NCBI RefSeq assembly: GCF_035751725.1
Contig: NZ_CP142104.1
Coordinates: 496,001-560,000 of the forward strand
From: Pseudomonas frederiksbergensis
GTDB taxonomy: Bacteria; Pseudomonadota; Gammaproteobacteria; Pseudomonadales; Pseudomonadaceae
Direction: 5' to 3'
DNA: 64,000 nucleotides
This document shows positions 36,883 through 45,636 of the stretch, one piece after another. The notes under the pieces are model-generated. The model searched no databases, was not told where the DNA came from, and worked only from the letters and a program-made list of their open reading frames with translations. Each line of letters begins with the position of its first letter. Within the stretch, counting starts at the first letter, position 1. The position numbers were made by a program, and so were the translations under genes.

Positions 36883-38625
36883 TTAGAGGAACAAGCCGGG
36901 ACCCGGGCGACTTCCTTCGGGGAATCTGACGCCCACTTTGCCGATCTTGTTCCCGTCCATGACGGCGACGGTCCACAGCGTGTTGTTCCAGTCCACCTGG
37001 TCGCCGACCACCGGCGCACCGCCGACTTTCTGGGCGATGAAGCGACCCAGGGTCATGTCCGGATCGATGCCGTCCAGCTTCAACCCGTACAGGGCAGCAA
37101 CCGCGGCCAGCTGGGCGTCTCCTTCGAGTACGAAGTCGCCGAAGAAGCGCAAATCCAGGCCCCGTTGCGGTGCCTGGCTGAACAGTTTTCCAAGGGCTGG
37201 CAAGTCGTGTTCATGACCGATAACGCACAGTAAATCATTGACTTCCAACACCGTACTACCCGACGGATGGAGCAGTTGTTGGCCACGAAACAGGGCTGCG
37301 ATGCGCGTGCCGTCGGGCATTTTCAGGTCCCGCAGGGGCGAGCCGATGCACCATTTTTCCGCGCCGAGGCGATAAATGAACAGTTCCCACTCACTGGTGA
37401 CATGCACTTCCAGCGCAGCGCGGGAAATCGGCAAGGGCTCCGGCGGGACGGTCACATGCAGCAACTTGGCGACCCAGGGCAGGCTCGTGCCCTGCACCAG
37501 CAACGACACCAGCACGATAAAGAATGCCAGGTTGAAATAGAGTTGCGCGTGAGGCAAACCGGCCATCAGCGGGAACACCGCAAGAATGATCGGTACCGCG
37601 CCCCGCAGGCCGACCCAGGAAATGAATACCTTCTCGCGGCCATGAAAGGCCTTGAACGGCAACAGGCCCACCATGACCGACAGCGGGCGCGCGAAGAGGA
37701 TCATCCACAGGGCCAGGCCCAGGGCGGGCAAGGCTATCGGCAGCAGGTCATGGGGCGTGACCAGCAACCCCAGCACGAGGAACATGCCGATCTGCGCCAG
37801 CCAGGCCATGCCATCGAGCATATGGAGGATGCCGTGACGACTGCGTATCGGGCGGTTGCCGATCACCAGGCCGCACAGGTACACCGCCAGGAAGCCACTG
37901 CCGTGCAGGGCGTTGGTCAGGGCGAATACCGCAAGGCCGCCGCTGATGACCAGGATCGGGTAGAGCCCGTTGGCCAGGTTGATACGGTTGACCAGTTGCA
38001 GCATCAGCCATCCGCCGCCCAGGCCGATCACGCCGCCGATGCCGAACTCGCGCACCAAGTGGCCGAGCAGGCTCCAGTGCAAGCCGGTTTCACCGCTGGA
38101 GAGCATGCCGATCAGGGTTACGGTGAGGAATACCGCCATGGGGTCGTTGCTGCCGGACTCGATCTCCAGGGTAGCGCTGACACGCTCGTTCAGGCCTTTG
38201 CCGCCGAGCAACGAGAACACCGCCGCGGCGTCGGTGGACCCGACAATCGCGCCGATCAGCAGGCCTTGGATCAGGTTCAGGTTGAACAGCCAGGCCGCCG
38301 CCATGCCGGTCAGTCCCGTGGTGATCAGCACCCCCACCGTCGCCAGGGACAGCGCCGGCCACAACGCCACGCGAAAGCTCGAAACCCGCGTGCGCAAGCC
38401 GCCGTCCAGCAGGATCACCGCCAAGGCGAGGTTGCCGACCAGATAGGCCGTGGCGTAGTTGTCGAAAAGAATGCCAGCGCCGTCGACACCGGCCACCATG
38501 CCCACCGCGAGGATGATCACCAGGATCGGGATGCCCAGGCGCGATGAAAGAGAACTCACCAGAATGCTCGCACCCACCAGCAACGCGCCGATCAAGAACA
38601 GGCTGTTGATGGTCGTCGCAGTCAA
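36883..38625 (-). CDS. cvrA: K+(Na+)/H+ antiporter of the NhaP2/CvrA family
   Basis: The 580-residue protein has a CPA1 exchanger core ('[20 protein letters not shown]', '[20 protein letters not shown]', '[20 protein letters not shown]'), a TrkA-C domain ('[17 protein letters not shown]') and a C-terminal CorC/HlyC-like domain. I choose the TTG at 38625 ([20 protein letters not shown]) because E. coli NhaP2 starts with the aligned MDATTI, and a GGAG lies about nine bases upstream; longer frames add 31 residues with no similarity. Confidence 0.92.
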   Translation of the reverse strand: MTATTINSLFLIGALLVGASILVSSLSSRLGIPILVIILAVGMVAGVDGAGILFDNYATAYLVGNLALAVILLDGGLRTRVSSFRVALWPALSLATVGVLITTGLTGMAAAWLFNLNLIQGLLIGAIVGSTDAAAVFSLLGGKGLNERVSATLEIESGSNDPMAVFLTVTLIGMLSSGETGLHWSLLGHLVREFGIGGVIGLGGGWLMLQLVNRINLANGLYPILVISGGLAVFALTNALHGSGFLAVYLCGLVIGNRPIRSRHGILHMLDGMAWLAQIGMFLVLGLLVTPHDLLPIALPALGLALWMILFARPLSVMVGLLPFKAFHGREKVFISWVGLRGAVPIILAVFPLMAGLPHAQLYFNLAFFIVLVSLLVQGTSLPWVAKLLHVTVPPEPLPISRAALEVHVTSEWELFIYRLGAEKWCIGSPLRDLKMPDGTRIAALFRGQQLLHPSGSTVLEVNDLLCVIGHEHDLPALGKLFSQAPQRGLDLRFFGDFVLEGDAQLAAVAALYGLKLDGIDPDMTLGRFIAQKVGGAPVVGDQVDWNNTLWTVAVMDGNKIGKVGVRFPEGSRPGPGLFL

Positions 38626-38931
38626 AGGCAGTACTCCGGGATCTTGAGGAACAGGCACAAACTGACCATGCAGTCTGCGTGCCAGCGATTCTAACCTGTT
38701 GAAATGTGATGCTGTCAAAAAAGCTTTGGACGTCTCCCTTTTAGTTTTGTGCGTGCCAGCCCGTTTCGCAGGCGATCGTGTTTTAGACGAGTTATTTCGT
38801 TACTGGATGTGGGAAGCGTTTGATGACAAACCAGCCTCTTTTGCGGACCAAGTCAGTGTTGACTCCAGCAGTGCTGCTCCCTAGTATCCGCCCGCTATTT
38901 TGGATGCCGCTTTTTGCTCGAGGGATCGAAC

Positions 38932-40512
38932 ATGTCTTTACCCGCCCTTTGGGCGAGGTTGTGCCTGACTTTGCTGTGCCTTTCTCCGCTTTCCCCTGTT
39001 TATGCCGCGCCAACCCCCGGCGACACGGACCTGATCCGTGAACGCCAGAATCGCCTGCTCGAAGAGCAGCGCCGACGCCTCGAAGAACTCAAGGACCTGC
39101 CGGGCAAGGAGGCGAAGCCTGCCCAGCCCACCGCACCTGTCGATAACCGTTGCTTCCCGATCAAGACCATCGAACTCAAGGGCGCCGATGCCCTGTCAGA
39201 GCGTGAGCGCCAACGCTTGCTCGCCCCCTACATCAATCAATGCCTGGGCGTGCCGCAGCTTAACGAACTACTCAAGACCATTACCGATGCGTACCTGGAA
39301 AAGGGCCTGGTCACGAGCCGTGCCTATTTGCCGCAACAGGACTTGTCCAGTGGGCATCTGCAGGTGCTGGTGGTCGAGGGACGGCTTGAAGGACTGAAGG
39401 GCGTCGAGGGCAGTGGCTTGTCCGAGCGGGAACTGGCCATGAGTTTTCCCGGCAAGCCCGGCGAATTGCTCAACTTGCGGGACATCGAGCAAATGGTTGA
39501 TCAGTTGAACCGTTTGCCCTCCAACAGCGCCCGGATGGAGCTGACGCCGGGGCAGAAGATTGGCGGCAGTGAAGTGCTGGTCAACAATACCCCGCAAAAA
39601 CCTTGGCGCGTCGGCCTGTCACGGCATAACGATGGGCAAAAGAGTACGGGCGAGCAGCAATGGGGAGCCTCGCTGGATTGGGACAGTCCCTTGGGCCTTG
39701 CCGATCAACTGGCCCTGCGCGGTGGCCACGATGCCATCAGCGACCATCAGAAGATTTCCCGCAATGCCATGCTCTATTACAACCTGCCGTTTGGCTGGTG
39801 GAACCTGAGCTACACCTACAGCCAAAGCGAGTATCGCGCGCTGGGCCAGGCCAACGGCTTCAACTTCAAGCAGAGCGGCGACAGCCAGAACCATCAGTTG
39901 CGCCTGGAACGGGTGGTCCACCGTGACGCGGTGAGCAAGACGTCCCTCAACGCTGGCCTTTCGTATCTGCGCAGCAACAACTTCATTGAAAACAGCAAGC
40001 TCGATGTGAGCAGCAATCGCATCAGCGAGGCGCAGTTCGGCATCAACCATGGGCGGCGGATCGGCAATGCGTTCGTCAACCTCGACCTGGGCCTGCAAAA
40101 CGGTATCGGCGCCCTCGACGCCCAGGGCGACCGCGACCCTGGGCCTGGCGTGCCGGATGCGCGATACCGCAAATACACCGCCACCCTCAGCTACCTGCAG
40201 TCCTTCGAGTTGGGCGGCGAATCCTTCAGCTTCAGCAGCCTGATGACCGGCCAGCGCAGCGAGGACGCGTTATTCAGCCCGCAACGCATGAGCCTGGGTG
40301 GGTTGTCTTCGGTCCGCGGCTACAAGGACCAGACGCTGTCCGGCGACAGCGGCGGCTACTGGCGCAACGACCTGCGCTGGAGCCGTCCGGTGACGCTGGA
40401 GTGGCTGCGTCCGGTGTTCGCCGAGTACGGCACCAGCCTCGGTTACGACCAGGGCGTCATTCGGGGCGATCGCTACAACGGCGACCTAGGGAAAGGGGAC
40501 AGATTTATTTAA
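38932..40512 (+). pseudogene. TpsB outer-membrane transporter (ShlB/FhaC/CdiB family), 3' end lost to a hairpin element
   Basis: The start MSLPALWARLCLTLLCLSPL is preceded by GAGGGA. A periplasmic alpha-helical N-terminus, two POTRA domains ('CFPIKTIELKGADALSERER', 'GLVTSRAYLPQQDLSSGHLQ') and most of a 16-strand barrel follow, including the L6 loop motif 'LGGLSSVRGYKDQTLSGDSG'. The native sequence ends at 'DQGVIRGDRYNGDL' (about 40488); the element at 40492 adds 'GKGDRFI' and a stop. Family members normally continue for about 50 residues and end in strands with a terminal Phe needed for BAM insertion. The loss of that end makes the protein probably non-functional. Its TpsA substrate gene is missing. 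Confidence 0.85.
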
Positions 40513-40562
40513 GGGAAAGGTGAAAGCCATCGCTCTGTTGGTTAAATAAATCTGTCCCCTTT
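40492..40562. repeat. 71-bp hairpin element 1 (AAAGGGGACAGATTTATTTA ends)
   Basis: The perfect 20-bp inverted repeat AAAGGGGACAGATTTATTTA / TAAATAAATCTGTCCCCTTT encloses about 31 bases. It sits exactly at the truncation point of the TpsB gene. The GGGGACAG...CTGTCCCC palindrome is a widespread mobile repeat in gamma-proteobacteria linked to REP/Y1-transposase elements (family assignment is inference). A second copy lies at 41166. Confidence 0.8.
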
Positions 40563-40582
40563 TTTTGTCCCTTTTTTTTGTT

Positions 40583-40669
40583 CAAGCGGTTACCCAATCA
40601 ACGAGGGATCAACTGGTGAGAAATGCAGAGAAAGGTCTGAAACGCTTGCAGGAAACGGGGAATATGTGA
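40583..40669 (+). pseudogene. Last 28 codons of a deleted TpsA/CdiA-type toxin
   Basis: Directly after hairpin element 1 an open frame reads 'QAVTQSTRDQLVRNAEKGLK' and then RLQETGNM before TGA 40667-40669, which shares one base with the ATG of the next gene (TGATG). This tail behind a truncated TpsB and before a small AT-rich gene is what would be left of a CdiA-type toxin C-terminus whose body was deleted. It is too short to name the toxin family. Confidence 0.5.
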
Positions 40670-41154
40670 TGGGAAGTAAATACGCAGCTGTTCTGAGGCG
40701 AGAAACTAGCTTACCTGAACGAGAGTTACTAATTGCTCAGGCCTGGGGGGATGTTCCTGTCTCTTATGTCCAAGACCAAGAACGCCTCAATGAATGCAGT
40801 TTTATTGATTTGAAAATAAATAAGTGGGAAATAAACTCCAAATGGAGTGGTCAGCAGGATAGTGATGTCTGGATAAGAGTTGAAATATTGAAAGAAGCGG
40901 CGCTTGTAGAGTATCTGCAAAATGAGGGTTGTCCTTTGTCTGTTGATGTTGAGCACCAAATTCTTGTGATCTTCGAGTTGGATGAAGGTTGGAGTGCGTT
41001 TGATAATCTATTGTTGTTACGTCTGATTTCTGCTTTTTGTGGTTTCTCAAAAATCTACAAGTGGTGCGGAATTTTCCAAGAGCTTAGTTCTGGTGTCTTT
41101 AGTTGTCTGCCTTCTAAAAATGATATTTATGAGCGATTACATAAAGGTGAATAA
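40669..41154 (+). CDS. Probable orphan immunity protein (first cassette)
   Basis: The 161-residue acidic protein (MGSKYAAVLRRETSLPEREL) has no signal peptide or membrane segment. It contains 'DLKINKWEINSKWSGQQDSD' and 'ILVIFELDEGWSAFDNLLLL'. I recognise no named family. Its lower GC content than flanking genes and its position immediately behind a toxin tail fit an immunity protein acquired with a CDI/polymorphic toxin cassette (inference). The toxin it would neutralise is gone. Confidence 0.6.
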   Translation: MGSKYAAVLRRETSLPERELLIAQAWGDVPVSYVQDQERLNECSFIDLKINKWEINSKWSGQQDSDVWIRVEILKEAALVEYLQNEGCPLSVDVEHQILVIFELDEGWSAFDNLLLLRLISAFCGFSKIYKWCGIFQELSSGVFSCLPSKNDIYERLHKGE

Positions 41155-41165
41155 TTTGGAAGAGG

Positions 41166-41241
41166 AAAAAGGGGACAGATTTATTTTGACGCACGGGGAG
41201 GGATGTTCATGCTTAGTGTTAAATAAATCTGTCCCCTTTTC
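41166..41241. repeat. 76-bp hairpin element 2, second copy of the 40.5-kb repeat
   Basis: AAAAGGGGACAGATTTATTT and AAATAAATCTGTCCCCTTTT form a perfect 20-bp inverted repeat around a different 34-base centre. It begins 11 bases behind the first immunity gene and ends where the second toxin fragment starts, so this copy also marks a break. Confidence 0.8.
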
Positions 41242-41242
41242 T

Positions 41243-41401
41243 TTCGGAACAATTTACGAGTTTGAAGTTCCTTCTCCGGGCGGTGGTAATAAAACAGTGA
41301 GAATCCGAGATGATACTGGAGGTCATGATTTTGGCGTAGGAAACCCACAAAATCGCGGATCCCACTTTAACGACGAAGACGGAAATCATTATGACTATTG
41401 A
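41243..41401 (+). pseudogene. C-terminal fragment of a polymorphic toxin (type 24-like domain)
   Basis: Directly behind element 2 a 52-residue fragment reads 'FGTIYEFEVPSPGGGNKTVR', then 'IRDDTGGHDFGVGNPQNRGS' and ends 'HFNDEDGNHYDY'. The conserved 'NPQNRG.HFN....HYDY' ending matches a polymorphic toxin C-terminal domain (type 24 in Pfam terms, from memory). The rest of the toxin is absent. The stop overlaps the next gene by 11 bases, as toxin and immunity genes usually do. Confidence 0.6.
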
Positions 41402-42020
41402 TGTTGAGGTTGTAAGTGCGTCTGATTTATTTGTGCCTAACGAAGTTTTCAATGTTGACGATGCGGGAGCGGATAAAACGCTGTCCGTCGCAAAATTTTC
41501 CGTTGTGGGGTCATCGAGCTATTCAGTATCTGTGATTTTGAATTTTTTACATGAGCTAATCGAAAATAAGTATCCCGAACATGATTTATGGATTCTATTA
41601 GGTAGTTCTGCATGGCAGCCTGATACGCGAATAGTTCGTCATCTAAAATTATCGGGGGCTTTGAAAGCTAGGGGGCTTACGATTGCGGGAGACAGCGATT
41701 GGCAAGAGCATGCTATCGAGGCTGAAGGTAAATTAAGATTTTTTGGTGGGTTACGTTTTTCGAAACCGTCATTAAATACTGTCGCCGATGTACTTGAAAA
41801 GGAGCGTTGTTCTTATGTAGTAGCGCTTCCTAAGAGTTTTGATGTTATGTCTCTGCTTAACCAAGGATGGCTGGGAGAGTTAAAATGTGATTTGGATTTT
41901 TTAGATGTTATATCTAAGCAAAATGGTCTGATTTTCAAGAAGGTCGGTGAGTTTGATGATGGTGAGCGGGGGCTTTTATTTGTCGGGCTGCCAGATGTGA
42001 TGGAGAATTTGTTGCGTTGA
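41391..42020 (+). CDS. Probable immunity protein (second cassette)
   Basis: The 209-residue protein (MTIDVEVVSASDLFVPNEVF) has no signal or membrane segments. It shows 'LHELIENKYPEHDLWILLGS' and 'LDFLDVISKQNGLIFKKVGE'. It is AT-rich compared with its surroundings and starts inside the toxin fragment, so it is most likely the matching cytoplasmic immunity protein. The frame is intact although the toxin is only a stub. I do not recognise a family. Confidence 0.6.
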   Translation: MTIDVEVVSASDLFVPNEVFNVDDAGADKTLSVAKFSVVGSSSYSVSVILNFLHELIENKYPEHDLWILLGSSAWQPDTRIVRHLKLSGALKARGLTIAGDSDWQEHAIEAEGKLRFFGGLRFSKPSLNTVADVLEKERCSYVVALPKSFDVMSLLNQGWLGELKCDLDFLDVISKQNGLIFKKVGEFDDGERGLLFVGLPDVMENLLR

Positions 42021-42120
42021 TTTTAGGTGTTTTAAAGATTTTTGCTGTGGGTTTTGTGAAGGCAGCTAATGTATGGATTTTTTTCGCTAGATCGAAATAA
42101 AGTGCCTTGGAGGGCCATTG

Positions 42121-42564
42121 ATGAGACATGATGTTGTTTCACGCTTTATTGCAATGGGTTTGATTTGCTTCACCTTGACCGGTTGCATTCACTACGAGCA
42201 TAAAAGCGCCGAAGGAAAACCTTGGGACGAGGTCGCGACGATTCGGCAGTTCGACAAAAGTCTGTCGATATCCAAGATCGATGACGATACGTCGTTATAT
42301 TGGCTAGCCCGTCAAACTGAATATCGACTCGGAGCAGGACGGCACAAGCTTTCCGTCAAGCACGCCATTGGAACTGAATACAGTTGGCCTGTGGAGATGA
42401 CGGTCGATCTGGTCGGTGGTCGTACCTACGGTCTTTATGGCAGGTCTTCGATGAAGTGGTGGTATTACGAGGTCCGTGATCTCGAGACAGGGCGTTCTGC
42501 AAAGGTTATGGACCCGGCTGCTACAGTTGCGCCTTCTGAACCAGTCGAGCAGCCGCTTCAATAG
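42121..42564 (+). CDS. Small lipoprotein of unknown function
   Basis: The start at ATG 42121 behind GGAGGG gives 147 residues with a lipoprotein signal (FIAMGLICFTLTGC). The mature part, 'IHYEHKSAEGKPWDEVATIR' and 'GGRTYGLYGRSSMKWWYYEV', has a beta-rich look. It is not part of the toxin/immunity cassettes as far as can be seen; the base composition returns to the genome norm. No family is recognised. Confidence 0.65.
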   Translation: MRHDVVSRFIAMGLICFTLTGCIHYEHKSAEGKPWDEVATIRQFDKSLSISKIDDDTSLYWLARQTEYRLGAGRHKLSVKHAIGTEYSWPVEMTVDLVGGRTYGLYGRSSMKWWYYEVRDLETGRSAKVMDPAATVAPSEPVEQPLQ

Positions 42565-42791
42565 TCATGGTGGTTTTGCAGGCAGGGTTCGTGTCGGAAA
42601 ATGTCTAGACAGGCTCGCCGTAGGAACCGGCGGAAAGAATATTCCCCATTGACTTGCAGGACATTTCCTAGAAAATTCCAGCCTCTTGCGCCTGCCGATT
42701 TCGGTGCCTAGTCTTCGTCCACCGCTGCCCATCAGCGGTCGGGTTTAGCAGCTCGGAGTCACGTTAGGCGCATGGCAACTGCCATTCAGTG

Positions 42792-42811
42792 CGAGCGATT
42801 TTTATCGCTCG
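42792..42811 (+). terminator. Short hairpin before the structured RNA candidate
   Basis: CGAGCGAT and ATCGCTCG pair perfectly around TTTT. There is no T-run behind it, so it may be part of the adjacent structured element and not a terminator. Confidence 0.4.
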
Positions 42812-42819
42812 AATTCTTA

Positions 42820-42896
42820 TGGCGGCTGTGCGCAGGGCATCCTCGGGTGCGCCGGTTTCCTAACGTACCGGTCTGCTAACCTGCGCACGGCTGCCA
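42820..42896 (+). ncRNA. Structured RNA candidate with a three-way junction
   Basis: TGGCGGCTGTGCGCAG (42820-42835) pairs with CTGCGCACGGCTGCCA (42881-42896) over all 16 positions, with two G-U pairs. Inside lie two more hairpins: GCATC/GGTGC-type (42837-42850) and CCGGT/ACCGG (42852-42871). The two wobble pairs and nested helices suggest selection on RNA structure. The fold recalls C4-type antisense RNAs, but I cannot confirm the family. A partial copy is at 31.9 kb. The orientation is a guess. Confidence 0.45.
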
Positions 42897-42935
42897 CCTA
42901 TTCGTTTAGCAGCGAAAGTGGCGGCTCCCACTTAG

Positions 42936-43139
42936 CTGTTCACCGTCGTGGAGGGCGTCGATGCCGAAAGCCTGCTGGCCAACCTCAGCGAAACCCTGGC
43001 CTCGGCCAATGCGATGGCCAGTGACCTGGCGTTCGACCTGAAAGGCTCGCGACGACATGTTGCGTTGGGGCTGCAACAGTTGATCGAGCTTGGGGAGCTA
43101 TTGGCAAACCGGGCGTTGGATGCCGTCGATCCAAGGTAG
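42936..43139 (+). pseudogene. C-terminal remnant of a DUF6124/DUF3077-type small protein
   Basis: After an in-frame TAG at 42933 the frame reads 'LFTVVEGVDAESLLANLSET', then 'LASANAMASDLAFDLKGSRR' and 'HVALGLQQLIELGELLANRA', ending at 43139. This is the conserved C-terminal part of small pseudomonad proteins of the DUF6124/DUF3077 type. The usual N-terminal 50 residues and a start codon are absent, so it is a remnant. Together with the element before it, it suggests that the RNA-like segment and this gene family travel together. Confidence 0.55.
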
Positions 43140-43149
43140 AGGCGCGAGA

Positions 43150-43183
43150 TTGGGTTTGATCGATGTGGATCGATCAAACCCAA
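43150..43183. terminator. Perfect 15-bp hairpin between the remnant and the MCP gene
   Basis: TTGGGTTTGATCGAT and ATCGATCAAACCCAA pair perfectly around GTGG. It lies between convergent reading frames (43139 and 43208) and lacks a T-run on either strand, so it may act as a weak bidirectional terminator or mRNA-end stabiliser. Confidence 0.45.
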
Positions 43184-43207
43184 CGGTGAAGCCGGTGGCT
43201 TTCGAAG

Positions 43208-44833
43208 TCAGAGGCTGAACCGCCCAACCATGCTGTTCAAATCCACGGCCAAGCGCGACAGTTCTGCACTCGCGGCGCTGGTCTGGTTGGCGCCGGTGGC
43301 CGATTGCACCGACAGGTCGCGGATGTTCACCAGGTTGCGGTCCACTTCACGGGCCACTTGGGCCTGTTCTTCGGCGGCGCTGGCGATCACCAGGTTGCGT
43401 TCGTTGATCTCGACGATGGCGCTGTTGATCGTGTCCAGGGACATGCCGGCACCGCGGGCGATGTTCAGGGTCGATTCGGCGCGTTCGGTGCTGTTGCGCA
43501 TCGAGTCCACGGCCTGTTCGGTGCCGCTCTGGATGCTGCCGATCATGCGTTCGATTTCGCTGGTCGACTGCTGGGTGCGATGGGCCAGGGCGCGGACTTC
43601 GTCGGCGACCACGGCGAAACCACGACCGGCTTCACCGGCGCGGGCTGCTTCGATGGCAGCGTTCAGCGCCAGCAGGTTGGTCTGGTCGGCCAGGCCACGG
43701 ATCACATCGAGCACCTTGCCGATGTCGCGGGACTCATCGGCCAGGTTGCCGATCAGCGTGGCGGTGCTTTGTACGTCAGCGCTCATGCGCTCGATGGCAC
43801 CGACGGTTTCCTGCACCAGGTCGCGGCCGTCGCCCGCCGACGTGGTGGCGTTCTTCGAGGCTTCGGAGGTGCTGACGGCGTTGCGCGCGACTTCTTCCAC
43901 GGCGCTGGTCATCTCGTTGACCGCCGTGGCGGCCTGTTCGATTTCGTTGTTCTGCTGGGTCAGGCCACGGGCGCTTTCGTCGGTGACGCTGTTGAGCTCC
44001 TCGGCGGCGGAGGCCAGTTGCGTGGCCGAGCCGGAAATCCGTTGCAGGGTGTCGCGCAGTTTTTCCTGCATGGTCGACATCGCCCGCAGCAAGCGGCCGG
44101 CTTCGTCGCTGCCATCGACGGTAATCGGCCGGGTGAGGTTGCCCTTGGCGATTTCCTCGGCGGCATCCAATGCGTTGGCGATCGGCTTGGTGATGCTGTT
44201 GGTCAGCAGCCAGGCGAACAGCACGGTCAGGCCGGTGGCGATGACCAGCAGGGTGACGACCCAATTGAAGGCGGTGGAATATTGTTGCGCCGCGTTTTTA
44301 TTGAAGGCTTCCGCTTGCTGGTTGTTGATGTCTGTCAAACGCACCAGCACTGCGTTGATGGCGTCGGAATTACTCATCAGTTCGGTGTTGAGCAGTGCCT
44401 GCAATTCAGTGACCTGATTGTTGCGCGACAGGGTTTTCATCCGCTCTTCGAGCTGGCGGTACTGATTGAGTAATTGCACATACTGCTCATACGCGGCCCG
44501 TTCCTCCGGGGCGCTGATGAGTTTTTCATAGGTAGCCTGTGCGGCGCGGACCTGCTGGTTGCGCTCCTCGAACAGGTCCAGGGTTTTTTGCTGGGTATCC
44601 GCCTCGCGGTTGGTCAGCAGGCGATAGGACAGCACGCGCAGACGCAAGGTGAGCTGGGTGAACTCGTTCAATGCCTTGATACTGGGCACGCTGTTCTGGG
44701 CGATGTTGTCACCAGCCACACGAATCTTGCTCATCTGGGTCAAGGCAAAAACGCCCAGGGCCAGCATCAGGGCGCCGATCAGGGCAAACCCCAGGAACGC
44801 CCGCGGCGCGATGTTCATATTACGTAGGGACAT
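43208..44833 (-). CDS. Methyl-accepting chemotaxis protein
   Basis: The 541-residue receptor has a first membrane helix ([19 protein letters not shown]), a periplasmic four-helix-bundle sensor (4HB_MCP type, about 35-190), a second helix ([20 protein letters not shown]), a HAMP domain ('[20 protein letters not shown]') and the signalling hairpin '[20 protein letters not shown]' with '[20 protein letters not shown]'. There is no C-terminal CheR-binding pentapeptide. The ligand is unknown. Confidence 0.92.
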   Translation of the reverse strand: MSLRNMNIAPRAFLGFALIGALMLALGVFALTQMSKIRVAGDNIAQNSVPSIKALNEFTQLTLRLRVLSYRLLTNREADTQQKTLDLFEERNQQVRAAQATYEKLISAPEERAAYEQYVQLLNQYRQLEERMKTLSRNNQVTELQALLNTELMSNSDAINAVLVRLTDINNQQAEAFNKNAAQQYSTAFNWVVTLLVIATGLTVLFAWLLTNSITKPIANALDAAEEIAKGNLTRPITVDGSDEAGRLLRAMSTMQEKLRDTLQRISGSATQLASAAEELNSVTDESARGLTQQNNEIEQAATAVNEMTSAVEEVARNAVSTSEASKNATTSAGDGRDLVQETVGAIERMSADVQSTATLIGNLADESRDIGKVLDVIRGLADQTNLLALNAAIEAARAGEAGRGFAVVADEVRALAHRTQQSTSEIERMIGSIQSGTEQAVDSMRNSTERAESTLNIARGAGMSLDTINSAIVEINERNLVIASAAEEQAQVAREVDRNLVNIRDLSVQSATGANQTSAASAELSRLAVDLNSMVGRFSL

Positions 44834-45088
44834 AAAAGTTACCGTGAAGAAGCGCGTCCGTGCGGGCTATGACTGGTTTCATTGACTTATCGGTCTTGTG
44901 ACTGAAGTCTTGAGCCCGCCGCGGGTATTTGCCGCACCTGACGTCGATCTTGCGACGAAGGGTAGGAACCAGATCCCGGGACCGCAGTCTCTACAGCTCG
45001 CGAGCGAAGCACCGTGGCCCCTGAAACGTGGCATCCGCGGTGACTTTTCTTTATCGTACGCGCCCCTTGGAAAAGCCTGGAAATCAAT

Positions 45089-45319
45089 ATGTTGGAAACA
45101 TCCCTCAGTCAGCTGGAGCAACTGGTCAACGACCTGGTGCAACAGAACCGCCACCTCACCGGCCTGAATGAAACCCTGAGCGCCGAACTGGCCAAGGCCA
45201 AGGATGAAAACGAAAGCCTGCAACTGAACCTTATGGAACAGGAAGAACTGCACGGCACCACCACCGCTCGGATCCAAGCCCTGATCGAGCGCGCCAGCAC
45301 CGCAACGGCCAGCGCATGA
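45089..45319 (+). CDS. Small coiled-coil protein upstream of zapA (TIGR02449/ZapB-like)
   Basis: The 76-residue protein is one heptad-repeat helix (MLETSLSQLEQLVNDLVQQN, RHLTGLNETLSAELAKAKDE), like the short proteins found before zapA in pseudomonads. A role in the divisome as a ZapA partner is plausible but not shown. The stop overlaps zapA by ATGA. The 255-base region upstream is divergent from the MCP gene and holds both promoters. Confidence 0.78.
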   Translation: MLETSLSQLEQLVNDLVQQNRHLTGLNETLSAELAKAKDENESLQLNLMEQEELHGTTTARIQALIERASTATASA

Positions 45320-45618
45320 ATCATCGTGCCGATGGAGTGACAGTCGTCTCGATCCTTGGCGAGGACTATTCGATAAAAGCACCGGCCGGGCAGGAGCAAG
45401 CGTTGCTTGACGCCGCTTCGATGCTCAAGGCGGCCCTGGCCGATACCAAGCGCAAGTACCCGACGCTGATTGGTGACCGCCTGTTGGTGCTGGCGGCCAT
45501 GAATCTGTGCTCTCAGCAGATCGAAATGGAAAAACAGCATCGGGCGGAACTCGACCGTTACCAAGAGCAGGTCAGCGCCACGGTCGAGGTGATCTCCAAG
45601 ACGATTCAGCAGGCTTGA
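45316..45618 (+). CDS. zapA: Cell division protein ZapA
   Basis: The 100-residue protein binds FtsZ and cross-links filaments at midcell. It has the small N-terminal domain 'GVTVVSILGEDYSIKAPAGQ' and a C-terminal coiled coil ('LVLAAMNLCSQQIEMEKQHR'). It overlaps its coiled-coil neighbour by 4 bases. In many pseudomonads zapA is followed by the 6S RNA gene and ygfA; here a convergent acyl-CoA dehydrogenase gene begins 18 bases behind, so that order has been broken. Confidence 0.88.
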   Translation: MNHRADGVTVVSILGEDYSIKAPAGQEQALLDAASMLKAALADTKRKYPTLIGDRLLVLAAMNLCSQQIEMEKQHRAELDRYQEQVSATVEVISKTIQQA

Positions 45619-45636
45619 AACCCCCCGCGGGCTAGC

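Noticed and set aside
44900..45060. Possible 6S RNA upstream of the zapA pair (CCCCTGA and CCGCGGTGA stretches)
   Set aside because: The conserved pieces come in the wrong order relative to each other and no long closing stem can be drawn, so it is treated as a divergent promoter region.
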